DNA of 64,000 nt from Sternotherus odoratus (Eukaryota > Chordata > Testudines > Kinosternidae), in the NCBI GenBank assembly GCA_032164245.1, contig JAVMKO010000003.1:40178890-40242889 (forward strand), given 5' to 3'. A model generated the notes under the pieces. It saw only the letters and a list, made by a program, of their open reading frames with translations. It did not search any database and was not told where the DNA came from. Below are positions 1 through 11,839 of this stretch, piece after piece; the first letter of the stretch is position 1; each line of letters starts with the position of its first letter. A program made the position numbers and the translations under genes.

Positions 1-878
1 GATGAAATCAACTGGCAAGACACAAGAGGAAGAGTTGAGAAGCATCAAACACAATATGTGATCAAGACTACAAAGTGGAAGAAAGTGACTCATACCAGGT
101 CTTGTCAATAAAGATTTATGGACTTCCATAGGTCAGTTTATAATTTTATCTTTGTGTGCATACCAAGTATATCTTGAAGCTATAGAATACGTTTTCTAAG
201 ATTTTTGTTATAAAAGAAAGGATATGGTAATAAATCAAATAAAAATAAAAAGTAATGCCAATGGGAAAAAAAAACAGTTTTAGTAACTTAGCCATTTAAT
301 AATTTGCACAGCAGAGTATTCTATGTAGGTCATACAATTCCTGTAAGGACAGAGAAATTGCATGGTGCTTTTTACAATATAATTAGCATACAAGCTCTCT
401 TAACTTCAGTAGTTGTTAACTTTGCTTTTGAAAACATAGATTAAAATATCCTTTAGCAAAAACAAAACAAAATAAAAATCTTGCATCTTTTTCTGAAAAG
501 CTAAAAGAACAGTAGGATACAAAAGATTAATTTTACTAACACTTTGAAATAGCTAGGGTTTTTCAACCTCTTCTGTGTGCAAAATAATATAAAAACATAT
601 GACTGGAAGAAATTATTATAGTACAGCCAGAGTGTCCGTGCAAACTGATCAACTGTCATTTAGTAAATTTCAACTACAGAAAGTTCATCACCATATGCAG
701 TACCAACTGGACATTTTAATTCAAAAATAGGGAATAAATATCTAGAATTTAAGACAGATACTGTTAATAGCAGCACACAGGACTATCAGAACTTTGGGAA
801 TAAAACTACTATTTTTTCATTAATTGGAAAATGAAACTGGGAACTGGAAAGAAAGATGGTAAGGATGGCTTACTCTAA
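1..878. other. Intronic sequence, no gene seen
   Basis: AT-rich sequence with short A and T runs. I see no coding region, RNA gene or recognisable repeat before the Helitron end. By position it is probably intron of the EYS-like gene. Confidence 0.5.
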
Positions 879-1195
879 TCTATATATATAAAAGTCAAAT
901 GGTGTATGTGTGCGTGCGTGTATGTATGGGTGTATGCTTACTCCTTCCACACCATTTGAGCTAGAGACTTGAAATTTGGTACAGTTAGAGGTCTTAGGGT
1001 CCTAATGACCGTAAGAGTCATAAAAATTTAAAATCTCACCTCTGACGCCCCCCAGGGGTGAAATTCTTTAAAGGTCAATCACATCAGCTGGGCAGCTGCT
1101 GTTCTCTGTGACATAGTTAGGAAGTCATAATACCCCCTCCAACAGACACCGCATTCGCTCAGCTCTCTGCCCCCTCCCCCCTCCAATGGAACCCC

Positions 1196-1375
1196 GGAAT
1201 CCCTCAGCTCTCTGCCCCCTCCCCACCTCCGACGGACCCCGGAATCCCTCAGCTCTCTGCCCCCTCCCCACCTCCGACGGACCCTGGAATCCCTCAGCTC
1301 TCTGCCCCCTCCCCACCTCCGACGGACCCTGGAATCCCTCAGCTCTCTGCCCCCTCCCCACCTCCGACGGACCCG
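1196..1375. repeat. 45-bp minisatellite, four units, inside Helitron copy 1
   Basis: Four consecutive 45-bp units begin at 1196, 1241, 1286 and 1331. They are nearly identical, with a C/T change separating the first two from the last two. The unit length is a multiple of three, so the array stays open in frame without being a gene. The same unit is recognisable near 39735-39860 in copy 3. Confidence 0.9.
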
Positions 1376-1715
1376 AGTTGGGTTTGGTCAGAGGGTAAGT
1401 GAGGTAGGGGTGTCGGGTTTGGTCGGGGGGTGAGGTGAGGGTGTCAGATTTGGTCGGGGGGGTGAGGTGGGGGTGTTGAGTTTGGTCGGCGGGTAAGTGA
1501 GCCGGGGGTGTTGGGTTTGGTCTGGGGGAGTGGGTGAGGGGTGAAGTGTTGGTGTTGGGGTTGGTCAGGGGGTGTTGGTGTTGGTAGGGGGGGTGACGTG
1601 GGGGTGTTGGGGTTGGGTGGGGGGGTGAAAATGTGAGTCGGGGTTGGTCGAGGGGTAAGTGAGGTGGGGGTGTCGGGTTTGGTTGGGGGGGTGAGGTGGG
1701 GGTGTCAGGTTTGCT
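1376..1715. repeat. G-rich ~33-bp minisatellite inside Helitron copy 1
   Basis: Imperfect units of about 32-35 bp built around TTTGGTCGGGGGGTGAGGTG. The plus strand switches from C-rich (previous array) to G-rich near 1376. Runs of 4-7 G spaced by short linkers could form G-quadruplexes (inference). Confidence 0.75.
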
Positions 1716-1807
1716 CTCTGCCCCCTCCAACGGACCCCGCACTCGCTCAGCTCTCTGCCCCCTCCCCACCTCTGACTGACCCGAGCAATGCCGGGTATTT
1801 TCTCTAG

Positions 1808-2550
1808 TAGCTCATAAAACATTAAGTCTGTAATTCCTGCTTCACTCAGGGGAACATGACATAGTTTCACTTCACGGAGGTAATTTTACAAAGCTGCCCA
1901 TATGGAGATATACCACCAACCACGGAGGTCCCTGAATGCAGTGGTTGTGATATTATGCTAAGCTGATGGCATAGGTGGACTTAGTATGTTAGAATGTTCA
2001 CAAGGAGTCTACACGACCTGTGCACTGTAGACCAGGACTGTTCTAAGGTGTCCAGATCCTGCAGCATGCTGTGGCAGAGAGGGGGCTGAAGGAAGAATAG
2101 GAAAGAAACTAGAATATCAAACATCCCTTCTTTCTTGTTATTGGCTAGTAGCAGGCATGTGCTGACATATGTGATTCACTGCACAGAACCCCGTCTTGGA
2201 GGGACCTGAAAATGTTCACAGTGTTCATCTGATTTGAATAACACCTTAAGTGTTAATCTGAACTATTCAGACTTCATCAATCTACAAAACTGGGCAGAAA
2301 TTCTCATGGAGACTGTTTTTAAAACAAAACAAAACATGAAGTTTTTAATACTTCCTTCTTCCCTTCCTTAGAGAGCTGGAAATTGTGTTAATGGCCATAT
2401 ATGTGATATTCCAGTGATTCTCATATACAGTCTGCCAGAACAAAAAGCTGGATAAATTCAAAAATTCAAAATAAATTAATACAATGTATTCAGATATTTT
2501 TGGACTTGAAAAAGGGTCCATTCAGTTACAGCTGGAGTTTTAGGTGATCA
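1808..2550. other. Intronic sequence, nothing recognised
   Basis: No splice-flanked coding stretch, RNA gene or clear repeat boundary seen. Confidence 0.4.
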
Positions 2551-3285
2551 TAGGAACATAGAATATTAGGGTTGGAAGAGACCTCAGGAAGTCATCTAGT
2601 CCAATCCCCTGCTGAAAGCAGGATCAACACCAATTAAATCATCCCAGCCAGGGTTTTGTCAAGCTGGGTCTAAAAACCTCTAAGGATGGAGATCCACCTC
2701 CCTAGGTAACCCATTCCAGTGGTTCACCACCCTCCTAGTGAAACAGTGTTTCGTAATGTCCAAGCTAGACCTCCCATCTGCAACTTGAGATTATTGCTCC
2801 TTGTTCGGTCATCTGCTACTTCCTCTTTGGAACCCCCCATCAGATATTGGAAGACTATCAAATCCTCCCTCACTCTTATCTTCTGCAGACTAAATAATCC
2901 CAGTTCCCTCAGCCTCGCCTCATAAATCATGTGCCCCAGGCCCCTTTGTTGTCATTTTTGTTGTCCTCTGCTGGACACTCTCCAATTTGTCCATGTCCCT
3001 TCTCTAGGGAGGAAACCAAAACTGGGCACAATACTCCAGGTGTGGTCTCACCAGTGCTGAATAGAGGGGAATAATCACTTTCCTCGATCTGCTGGCAATT
3101 CTCCTACTAATATGCCCAATATGCCTTTGACCTTCTTGGCAACAAGGACACACTGCTGACTTGTATCCAGCTTCTCATCCATTGTAATCCCCAGGGCCCT
3201 TTCTGCAGAACTGCTTAGCCAGTTGGGCCCCAGCCTGTAGAGGTGCATGGGGTTCAAGTCAATTATTTTCCCGTCTCCTTTAGCG
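2551..3285 (-). mobile_element. CR1 LINE 3' fragment
   Basis: The plus strand begins with the reverse complement of the CR1 3' tail (CATAGAATATTAGGGTTGG at about 2562), so the element runs on the minus strand with its 3' end at 2551. Minus-strand frames at 2724-2930 (LRELGLFSLQKIRVREDL) and 3075-3260 ([16 protein letters not shown]) match the C-terminal part of CR1 ORF2 in the right order. Frameshifts and stops separate them, and the 5' part is missing. It is a dead 5'-truncated copy. Confidence 0.9.
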
Positions 3286-5447
3286 AAAACACACACAAAA
3301 ATGCAAAAAAGCAACTTTGGAGACAGTGCATTCCTATGAAACTTTTGGAAGAGTTTGAAAACTGCTTTAAAAATAATTAAAGGTTCTTTATTAATGAAAT
3401 TCAGAATGTAGATTTAGCATGCATTGTTACTTAACCATGGTTCACTTACACATGTTAGCAGGGTGCCCAGGAGCTATTAAAACTCTAACAAACCAAAGGA
3501 GCATTTAAACAATTTTTGCGATCTAAATTAAATTCTCCGGTTTTAATACATTCCATAGCATGCTTTTAGTCTTAATATTATGTACAATATTATAGTGTGG
3601 GAGACTCTTTTTTTAAAAAAAAGAATTTATTTGGAGAAAAAGAACACTCTGTTTTGTTCTGAAAACTTTGCACATTCCTTTAAAGAAAGTTAATAACTGA
3701 AAATACTGAAGCTATTTAAATCAGAACACTGACAAACAGATTTACATAATGAAAGTACTTAGATGAGCATCATAGCTGTATATGGAACCATATTCTATCA
3801 AAATGCTGAGCTCTGAACAGTTCTTATAGTAAACAAGCTGCTTCATCTGAATTTACTGTTTGTCTATATTTTCCATTGCCTGAGGATGGCCAGTAGCCAA
3901 AACATGACTTCTAATCTTCTGTTCTATTCCTTGAGGGTATATTTTTATAGGTGAATTCAGTATTTGTGAGAGGAGACAGAATGACAGCCTTTGATACCAA
4001 AGTCTTGTATTTTATCCACAAAACAGGCACTTGACTACACAGGTCTGCCAATTTATCTTAGTTCTGACCTGCAACACTTTAGCCCTGAACAAAGATTGCC
4101 AATGGCGATAAAACACACCATTTCTTTAACGTGAATAAGCATCTGCTAACAACTGGGATGGTGCTATCAAATTAATTTTCATTTTTGTTTTAAGGATCAT
4201 TTTTATTCCCAAACCATGGCCAAATCTTTACTTAGCTTACCCATTAAGTTCTAACCAACTGATTCTTATCAGCTTGTGTTTGCTGGCATGACCTGACGGA
4301 CAAATGACAACATAGCTTCAAAGTTTCATTTCCAAATATGCATCAGAGACAATTGTCTTTTATAAACACTAAAGCACTAATAGAGTTTTTTCTTCAGTCC
4401 AAACTACTTTACAGATTCTTAAATTAAAATATGAGTGAAAATGAGCTGTGTGGGATAAGGTCCAATTATCCAAGCAAACCTCCCTCTGAAGGTAATGGAG
4501 AGTTTTGTCTGAGTAAAAATCACAGGATTTGGCTCTAGTTCATATTATTCCAGAGAGCAAAAGATTAGCCTTTCAGCACCACTGCCTTCCACTAGCCTAG
4601 CTGGATAAGAGTGCCGAGGGAAAGGAAGACAATTCTCTGAATTACTCGTATTCCCCTTTAGGTAAGATTAGGATTAAAATGTAGAACCCCATCATCTCTG
4701 GGACACATTATACTTCCCTCATGCAACTGAGATTCATACAGTCTGACATGCGTCATGGGGGTTCTTTCTTTTTTTAAATTAAAGTGCTTATAAACATACT
4801 TTGGATGAAGAGCTAAGTTAATTCTTTCATGTGCAACACAAGAAATGCTTCTCACCGCTAATACTTTGTGCCAGATGATAACTGGATCAGGGGATTTCAG
4901 TTTTTAATAAACTAAGGAAAATTTGCAGTCTTTGGCCTGGCAGATCAGCATTAATACTGAGCCCTGTCTTAATCCTGCTGTTGATGAAGTCCCTCATTTC
5001 TTCGTCATTTTAAATTCCCAGCCAAGTTTGGCTACAAAAGATGTATTTCTCTTCTCATTTTTTAAAATTAAATTAAGCATCTCTGATCCAGTCAAGTTCA
5101 CAGAACTAATGATATTGTATAGAAATGAGCAGAACCCATTTAGTAGAGTGCAGTTGCTGTACAATACCTAATGGACAGGGGGGATAGAGGCAAGAGCTTG
5201 GTCGACTAGTTTGATATCGGTTCTTCCTCAGAAAACACTTTCTGTTACTGTTCTGAAGATTAATTATGGGATACATGAGGTTCTCAGATACTACTGTGAA
5301 AATCACCATACAAAAGCCTATAATTTTAAAAAATCTGTATAGCTTCAGGAAGTACTATTTGACTGACATTTTTTCATTCCTGGCAGCACCACACTCACGG
5401 TACAGCACTTCAAACAAAGCTGATATCCAGACATTATGGTGCCAAGA
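3286..5447. other. Intronic sequence, no gene
   Basis: AT-rich DNA without supported coding content. Around 4440-4540 there is degraded sequence of the kind common in ancient amniote repeats. At 3888-3920 a short stem (TGGC / GCCA) after CTGAGGA resembles a decayed Penelope 3' motif, too weak to call. Confidence 0.4.
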
Positions 5448-6125
5448 TCATAGAATCATAGAACTAGAAGAGACCTCGGGAGCTCATCTAATCCAGTCCC
5501 CTGCACTCAAGGCAGGACTAAATATTATCTAGATCATCCCTGACAGGTGTTTATCCAACGTGCTATTAAAAAGTCCCACCGCTGGAAATTCCACAGCCTC
5601 CCTAGGCAATTTATTCCAGTGCTTAACCACTCTGACAGTTAGGAAGTTTTTCCTAATGCCTGACTTAAACTGTCCTTTCTGCAATTTAAGCCCATTGCTT
5701 TTTGTCCTGTCCTCAGAGGCTAAGGAGAACAATTTTTCTCCCTCCTTCTTGTAACAACCTTTTATGTACTTGAATATTGTTATGTCCCCTCTGTATTCTC
5801 TTCCCCAAACTACACAAAGCCAGTTTTTTCAATCTTCTCATAGGTCATGTTTTCTAGACCATTAACCTTTATTGTTGCTCCTCTCTGGACTTTGTACAAT
5901 TTGTCAACATCTTTCCTGGAATTTGGCATCCAGAACTGGACACACTACTCCAGTTGAGGCCTAATCAGCATGGAGTAGAGCGGAAGAATTACTTTTCATG
6001 TCTTGATTACAACACTCCTGCTAATACATCCCAGAATCATGTTTGCTTTTTTTTGCAACAGCGCTACACTGACTCATATTTAGCTTGTGATCCACTATGA
6101 CCCCCAGATCCCTTTTCGCAGATGG
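5448..6125 (-). mobile_element. CR1-like LINE 3' fragment
   Basis: The plus strand opens with TCATAGAATCATAGAACTAG, the reversed CR1 3' terminal repeat. The minus strand at 5529-5732 encodes the CR1 ORF2 C-terminus (IRKNFLTVRVVKHWNKLPRE). Upstream ORF2 sequence continues in broken frames to about 6125. It is 5' truncated and inactive. Confidence 0.9.
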
Positions 6126-6218
6126 TTCTTAATAATTATAAGATAACCCAAGTGTTATTTAGAATATTGTTTATATATTAGGATGGGGATAGTCTATTAT
6201 AGAAGGGGCTCTTAGCAC

Positions 6219-6780
6219 TGTAACGGAGCCAGCCACCTACCAAGTACCCCTCTAGCAAGCCATCCTACCTCAGTTCTCTCTCTTCTTCAGCTCAGGACCC
6301 CATAAATCAAATGATCAAACAACACTTCACTGGCTCAACCACACCCTTTCTTTGGGCTGGATTAAAATAACAAAATCAACCCCCAAAGAAAATTCTCAAC
6401 CCTTCTACAAGTCCACACTCCCCATTTCTCCTATTGGGATCTCCCAGGTCTTCTCTGCCTGGAATCTTTTCCCAAAGACTCATGGTCACCTACTGGGCGC
6501 TGCTCACTCACAGCAATCTCTGAATCCTTCCCAGTTCCCTCTGGGGTCTCTCAATTCCTACATGATACTTCAGGATTCCTTGCTGGACCCTACTCACTCC
6601 CAGAAGCCATTGACAACTAAAATCTCTCACTCCAGCTTTACTCCTGTTATTTCTCTCCCTAAATGCCCTCTCCCTTCTCTCTCTTTCTGCAGGTTCTTGT
6701 TGCTCTTTATAGGAAAATCAGCTTCTCCATACTCAGCTGATTCTTCTTATTAAACCCCATACCCCATCCCAGATGTGACA
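6219..6780 (-). mobile_element. Candidate solo LTR
   Basis: On the minus strand the 562-bp segment begins TGTCACATCTGGGATGGG and ends GCTCCGTTACA. These are TG...CA ends with a short inverted repeat (TGTCAC / GTTACA). Flanks are gcac and gcag, a possible 4-bp duplication with one mismatch. A TATAAA-like box (CTATAAAGAG) lies about 75 bases in on the minus strand. No internal retroviral genes are present. Moderately sure. Confidence 0.5.
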
Positions 6781-6849
6781 GCAGGATAATTGTATGGGGC
6801 AAGCCTCCAGGCTTCAAAGGGACAGGCCACCCTATTACACATTGTATTA

Positions 6850-8200
6850 TTATGGTTCCTTGACACTTCCCATTATGAGACACTATTAGTAATATTGCTT
6901 ATAACTGTCAAAATAACAATTTGGACTGTGATTTTTTCCATACTGTGTGTTTGTCTCAAGCTGAATTTTTCTGGGAAAATTTTAGCCAAAATAGCTTGGT
7001 TATTTCTTAGAACAAGGCTAGGGGGAAATATTATTTTGTTTATATTAATTTATTGAGATCTCCTCCTTGAAATGCTCTAGAGCACAAGCGTTTGGTACAG
7101 GGACTTGAAATTTGGCAGGTGGTAGCCTTTCTGCTAGGGATGTGCCATCTCTGTGAAATTCTGTCCAAATTGACCGCACATCATAAATTGTTGAAAGTTG
7201 CAGTTTTTATATGATGAGTACAGACTAGGGTTTTGCAGATTAATTCCCCAAAGATTTCATCCACAGTGAGCATGCTCCAGATAGGGCTGGATACGGCTTA
7301 CCCTGGCTATTCAGAGGCAACAGAACTGAAGGAGGGTCTCCTGTGCTCTCAGTGTCCCCTTTATGCCATCCAGGCAGTGTGGGGGAGGAAGCTGCCTGAT
7401 TCCAATGCAGAGAGACAAAGGCCAGACCCAATGGTGGATTGGGAGAGGGAGAGAGTAGATTGAGACAAAAACACTGGGGCTGGGGAAGACTAGGATTGAA
7501 ATGGCGGGAAGAGAGGGAGTCGGAAACTGAGATGAGGATTTCAAGTGGGAGACTGGGATTGCCTGGGCAAGGACACTGGGAAACAAGCAGGGGGGCACAT
7601 GAGAGTGGGACTGTTGGGGGCAAAGACACTAGGATTGGATGCCAGGGATGAAAATGGGGGTACTGGGAGCCAATGTCGGAGGAGACTGAGACTGGACAAG
7701 GAGTTAGGGGAGACTGGGACTGGGAGCTAGTGGAAGGGCGAAAGGAGGTGGTTAGGGGCAGAGAGACATCAGATGAGCAGCAGGGTCTGGCTGGAATTTA
7801 CAAAGCAAAGAGAGTGGGACAAGGATCCAGGTACAGGAGAACACCAAGATTCAACAAGGAGCCCAGAGAGGGAGATGGGACTTTGAGCCAGTGGATATGG
7901 GGAACATGGGCATGGAGGTAACTGGATCTGGGAGGTAGCATGGAGAGATTAGATGAGATGCTTGGAGGGAATGGAGACTGACTTGATAAGGAGACTGGGA
8001 TGAGAAGCCTGAGAAGTGGAGACTGGGACTGGTTCGGTGAGTAGAATGGAATTATAATGATGCTCTAGTAGTGGGAAAGAGATGATTTGAGGTGATAGGA
8101 TTGTCACAAAAAAGATTTAATAGATTCAGGACACTCTTGGGTTATTTCCTCCAAAGGCTTTTGAGCACACTGTTTTCAGTTTACTACTAAATGAACTTCA
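6850..8200 (+). repeat. Unclassified ~1.3-kb repeat, copy 1
   Basis: Shares its order of blocks with 13460-14700. First comes a conserved A/T-rich block (TTGCTTATAACTGTCAAAAT; CTGTGTGTTTGTCTCAAGCTG; AGAACAAGGCTAGGGGGAAA). Next is a block on GGGACTTGAAATTTGGCAGG. Last is a long purine-rich tail made of imperfect GACTGGGA / GGAGACTGGGA units. I see no protein motifs, terminal repeats or target duplications. A short piece of the first block recurs at about 16080-16175. The order and sole strand suggest one interspersed family of unknown class. Confidence 0.6.
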
Positions 8201-8640
8201 ATGATGCCCTGTATTTTAAGATCAAGGGGAAAAACTAAAATATCTTTGGAAATTCTATATTAATTTTGCTGGCTAAGATAATTTGTCAAACTTTTCCTCA
8301 TGGTAAACCCCATGGAATAGCCCCTGGTGTGAGAAAATCCCCTCCTGAGTTTCTCCCTTAAAATTCTGGTATTTTAGAAGGAAGGTGTCCCTTTGCAAAA
8401 TAATCCAGTGCATTCCACTCCATTAGAGCGATGCTGCAAGAAAGCCTCCAGCTGCAATGTCTCCTTGGAGGGTTTCCATGGTAAAGATAAATACTGCCCA
8501 GACTGCATTATTTTTTCCAGGAAATTTCAATGGAATTAGAAGTGGATTATACTCTCCAGGCTTCAAAGTCTCTGCCCCTTTTCCTGTTCATGATGTGGAC
8601 ATGCAGAGAGCCCTTTTCAGGGTCTGGAGGAAGGATCATG
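8201..8640. other. Intronic sequence, no gene
   Basis: No coding or RNA feature seen. The left part may be the decayed 3' end of the preceding repeat, since a TTCCTCCAAAG stretch occurs at the matching position of copy 2. Confidence 0.35.
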
Positions 8641-8648
8641 GTGTAGGG

Positions 8649-9183
8649 CAGCGGTCGCCAACCGGTGGTCCGTGGACCACTGGTGGTCCGCAGGAAAATT
8701 CTGGTGGTCCGCGGCGCCGGGCTCCCTCATGGCCGCCCCTCCGGGCAGGCAAGAGGCTGCGGCGCCTGTCCCGCCCCGTCCCCGGCGGCCAGCAAGCGCT
8801 GGCACGCTCCTGCCTCCCGGCTCACGCCGCGTGAGCCGGGGGGCCCGAGCCGCGCCGCTGGAGTCGGGGGTGCGGGGGCCGAGCTGCGCCATACCGCTGA
8901 GGCGGCGGGGGGGGAGGGGGGCGAGCCACGCCGCACCGCTGGAGCCGGGGGGGGGGGGGAGGCCTAGCTGCGCCACGCCGCTGGAGCCGGGGCGAGCCAC
9001 GCCACTGGAGCCGGGGGGGGAGGGCGAGGGGGCGAGGCGAGCCACGCTGCGCTGCTGGAGCCGAGGGGGGGGAGGGGCCCGAGCCACGCCACTGGAGCAG
9101 GGGGGGGGGCGAGTCGAGTGGAGGGGGGCGCCACGCCACGCAACTTTAGTGGTCCTTGAGGACCAAAAGGTTGGCGACCACTG
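8649..9183. mobile_element. hAT-type non-autonomous element, GC-rich interior
   Basis: Bounded by inverted repeats CAGCGGTCGCCAACC (left) and CAGTGGTCGCCAACC (right, reverse complement), with one mismatch in 15. It is flanked by a perfect 8-bp duplication GTGTAGGG at 8641-8648 and 9184-9191. An 8-bp duplication and CAG-type ends are hAT hallmarks. The interior is extremely GC-rich, a degenerate minisatellite around GCCACGCCGCTGGAGCCGGG. Long frames on both strands here are composition artefacts. No transposase. Confidence 0.9.
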
Positions 9184-9230
9184 GTGTAGGGGAGGCACAC
9201 ACACCCTCCCTCCCTCCACACCTCTCTCTT

Positions 9231-9231
<1 letters not shown>

Positions 9232-9318
<87 letters not shown>
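9232..9318. repeat. (CT)n(CA)n compound microsatellite
   Basis: About 30 bases of CT repeat followed directly by about 57 bases of CA repeat, beginning about 40 bases right of the hAT element. Confidence 0.97.
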
Positions 9319-9321
<3 letters not shown>

Positions 9322-9359
9322 GGTTTGAGAAGGAAATTATCCGGGTCTCTAATAAAAAG

Positions 9360-9545
9360 TTTGTGGTGTCTTGATTCTAGATATGGAATCTCCATCACTG
9401 GATATTTTTAAGAGCAGGTTACACAAATACCTGTCACTGTCAGGCAACTCTAGATAATACTTATTCCTGCCATGAGTGAAGGGGACTGGACTAGATGACT
9501 TCTCAAGGTCCCTTCCAGTCCTACAATTCCTATAATTCTCTGACA
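9360..9545 (+). mobile_element. CR1 LINE 3' end fragment
   Basis: Plus-strand sequence matches the last part of CR1 ORF2 and 3' UTR: GGACTGGACTAGATGACTTC followed by CCTTCCAGTCCTACAATTCC. It ends in TATAATTCTCTG, a worn 3' terminal repeat. No intact frame remains. Confidence 0.8.
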
Positions 9546-10550
9546 TCTAGATATTAGATGACTGGCACTCTTAAAACGTCATAAATAGATTTAAGCTTTT
9601 AAGCTTAAAACTGAACACAGAATATTTTCATAAATGATCCAGTTATCCTTTCTCCTAGGTGCTGACTCTTTTGCTCATGGCATTCAAGTTATTGAGGAAA
9701 AAATATGATTAACAAGAGAAATACAAATCCTGCTTCATCATTCATTATAGCTCTTTTTAAGAGGATTTCTGAGGCAATCCCTGAATAGTGCATATTTCAC
9801 ATCCATATTTTTCAAATTAGGATATACAATGACATTTGAATACTTTTAAAATATCCCCACATCCTCACATGTGGTACTTTTTAGATAGAGACTGCCTGAA
9901 GAAGATACTAAGGTTGCCATAGAAACAACTTCTAAGGAGACAGGAGAAGAAAGTATGGATGTTAATGGTGGAAGTTGTACATATGAAGGAAAATAATGGG
10001 AAACAACTAATAATACAATGTACTTTATACAGCTGTTTATAAATTACACATTGAGAGCATAAGAATAAGGAAATGCATTTTTTCCAAATTTTATATGGCC
10101 ACTATATTAAATTGTCCATTAACATAATTTTATTCTTCTCCTCAATTGTTTTGCTGGAATAAACAGCATTAACTATGAAGCTGCATGTATTTTTCACAAT
10201 GTACTATACTTACACACACTGCAAACAGCAGCTATTCTGCTTTCCATTAAATGCCTCATAGCAGACTTTACCAGATAAGGGTCCTAGAAAACAAAATCTT
10301 AATTGGCTATTGGTAGAGAGAACTTTTTATGTCTCTTCTTATATGTCAAATGAATCTGAGCACTATTTCTTGGTAGCAGTTTACCATATATTTTTAGGCA
10401 TATGCAGAAGGTAATTGGCATGCAGTCATAATCACTCATTCTGCCCAAACATTTCAGGAAAATTCACACAAATATGTAACACACAAAAACCCCTATCCCT
10501 CTCTCCCCCTTCTAGTCTTATATGGAGAATTCTGAGTCTGAGTTATATAA
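9546..10550. other. Intronic sequence, nothing recognised
   Basis: AT-rich, no coding region, no clear repeat ends. Confidence 0.4.
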
Positions 10551-10795
10551 TCATAGAATATCAGGGTTGGAATAGACCTCAGGATGTCATCTAGTCCAAC
10601 CCCCTGATCAAAGCAGGACCAACCCCCAACTAAATCATCACAGCCAGGCCTTTGTCAAGCCTGACCTTAAAAACCTCTAAGGATGGAGATTCCACCACCT
10701 TCCTAGGTAACCCATTCCAGTGCTTCACCACCCTCTTAGTGATTTTTTCCCCCTAATATCCAACCTAGACCTCCCTCACTGCAACTTGAGCATAC
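10551..10795 (-). mobile_element. CR1 LINE 3' fragment
   Basis: Starts with the reversed CR1 tail ATCATAGAATATCAGGGTTG and continues through the conserved stretch ATCTAGTCCAACCCCCTGAT. About 245 bases, 5' truncated. Confidence 0.9.
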
Positions 10796-10879
10796 CAAGA
10801 CCACTGCATCTGTTTTCAACCAAAAGTTTATTGGTTTTTGTCATAAGTATGGAGGATGCCTTGCCTGGGTTGGGCTATG

Positions 10880-11790
10880 CTATCTAATACAGTGTGCCTT
10901 GCCTGGGTGGGGGCTATGTTGTCTGAGACAGGTGACGTGGGAGTTTCTCCGCCATGAGGGAGGGAGGAGCCTCCAGCCCAGGAAGAAGGGAGGAGCAAAA
11001 CAGAGTTCCATCTTGGCTGGTCTCCAGGGAGGAGGCAAGGGCCAGAAGTGTTCCATCTTGGCTGGCCTCGAGACAGGAGTCAGGAACCAGGGTCAACTAA
11101 CATCTCCGGCTATGGAGATGGCTCAGCTTTTCCTTTTTTATACTTCTACTTAGCTAATGTAAGTGATTTTGATTCTATTAAACCGTGCTCTTTCCTTTTC
11201 AGAAGAAAGTGGGAAAACCCAAATGTAAAGTGTCTGCATCTCTGCTTTAACCTTTTTCTCTATTAAATTTTCTAGTTATAAAACTGTATGGTTTATTTTC
11301 CTTAAGGTTTTTGTCTCTTCACTGAGAAGAGAAGAGGTAGGGGGAGGTGCATAGCCCCCAGGTATCTGACTTTAGCATCCAGGGAGGAAGACAGAGTCAG
11401 GGTTCAGGGAAGTCTGCCTTCAACCAGGGAGGGTGAAGGGAAGCAGTCTCCAGGTGTCTGCCTCTCAGGTACAGAGAGACAGGGTTAAGGAAGGGGAGAA
11501 GTCTCCAGGTGTCTGTCTCTCAGGTACAGAGAGACAGAGGGTAAAGGAAAGCAGCCTTCAGGTATCTGACTTTGAAACCCAGGGAGGGGGACAAAGTTGG
11601 GGTGGGGAAGATCGGGGGTCCCTCCAAGGTTTTGGAAGTATACTCGATTGGTGGCAGCGATTGGTAACCCCAAAAACCCCAACTGGCAAAGTGGGGGTGT
11701 GGGGGGAGAAGGACTGTTGGTTTGGCATATAAGAGGCCCAGCCTTTGTACTCAGAAGCATAGAGGCTGGGGGTACCCCTCTTACAGTTTT
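10880..11790 (+). mobile_element. Endogenous retrovirus LTR plus leader fragment, copy A
   Basis: Contains an R-like region with CTCTATTAAATTTTCTAG and GGTTTATTTTCCTTAAGG, a purine-rich stretch, and then TGGTGGCAGCG at 11649-11659. That last sequence has the position and TGG start of a retroviral primer-binding site. The same order of blocks occurs in copies at 20290-21120 (minus) and 51350-52045 (plus). No gag, pol or env sequence follows. A CR1 fragment begins soon after. The LTR 5' end is not resolved. Confidence 0.5.
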
Positions 11791-11839
11791 ATTTTTTAAT
11801 TTGTACTTGTACATGTATACAACTGGAAACAACAAATGT

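Larger units (their letters stand above)
879..1807 (+). mobile_element. Non-autonomous Helitron, copy 1
   Basis: The element starts TCTATATATATAAAAG directly after an A. It ends CTAG directly before a T, the standard A/T insertion site of Helitrons, with no target duplication. Just inside the 3' end a short hairpin (stem ACCCG 1779-1783, CGGGT 1792-1796) precedes the CTAG. The first 250 bases match copies at 18607-19884 and 39284-40146. The interior is two minisatellites, a C-rich 45-bp array and then a G-rich array. There is no Rep/helicase coding sequence, so it depends on an autonomous partner. The long frames read through the arrays are low-complexity artefacts. Confidence 0.85.

Noticed and set aside
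1125..1769. Long proline- and threonine-rich open frames on both strands
   Set aside because: They run through Helitron minisatellites whose unit length is a multiple of three. No domain, splice context or codon evidence.
3888..3920. Hammerhead-like CTGAGGA-stem motif
   Set aside because: The GAAA is replaced by AAAA and the core is mutated. No Penelope tail follows.
6352..6753. 133-codon frame
   Set aside because: Falls within the candidate solo LTR, antisense to it.
8617..9328. Several Gly/Arg/Pro-rich frames over 200 codons
   Set aside because: Produced by the GC-rich hAT interior and the CT/CA microsatellite. Present on both strands at once.
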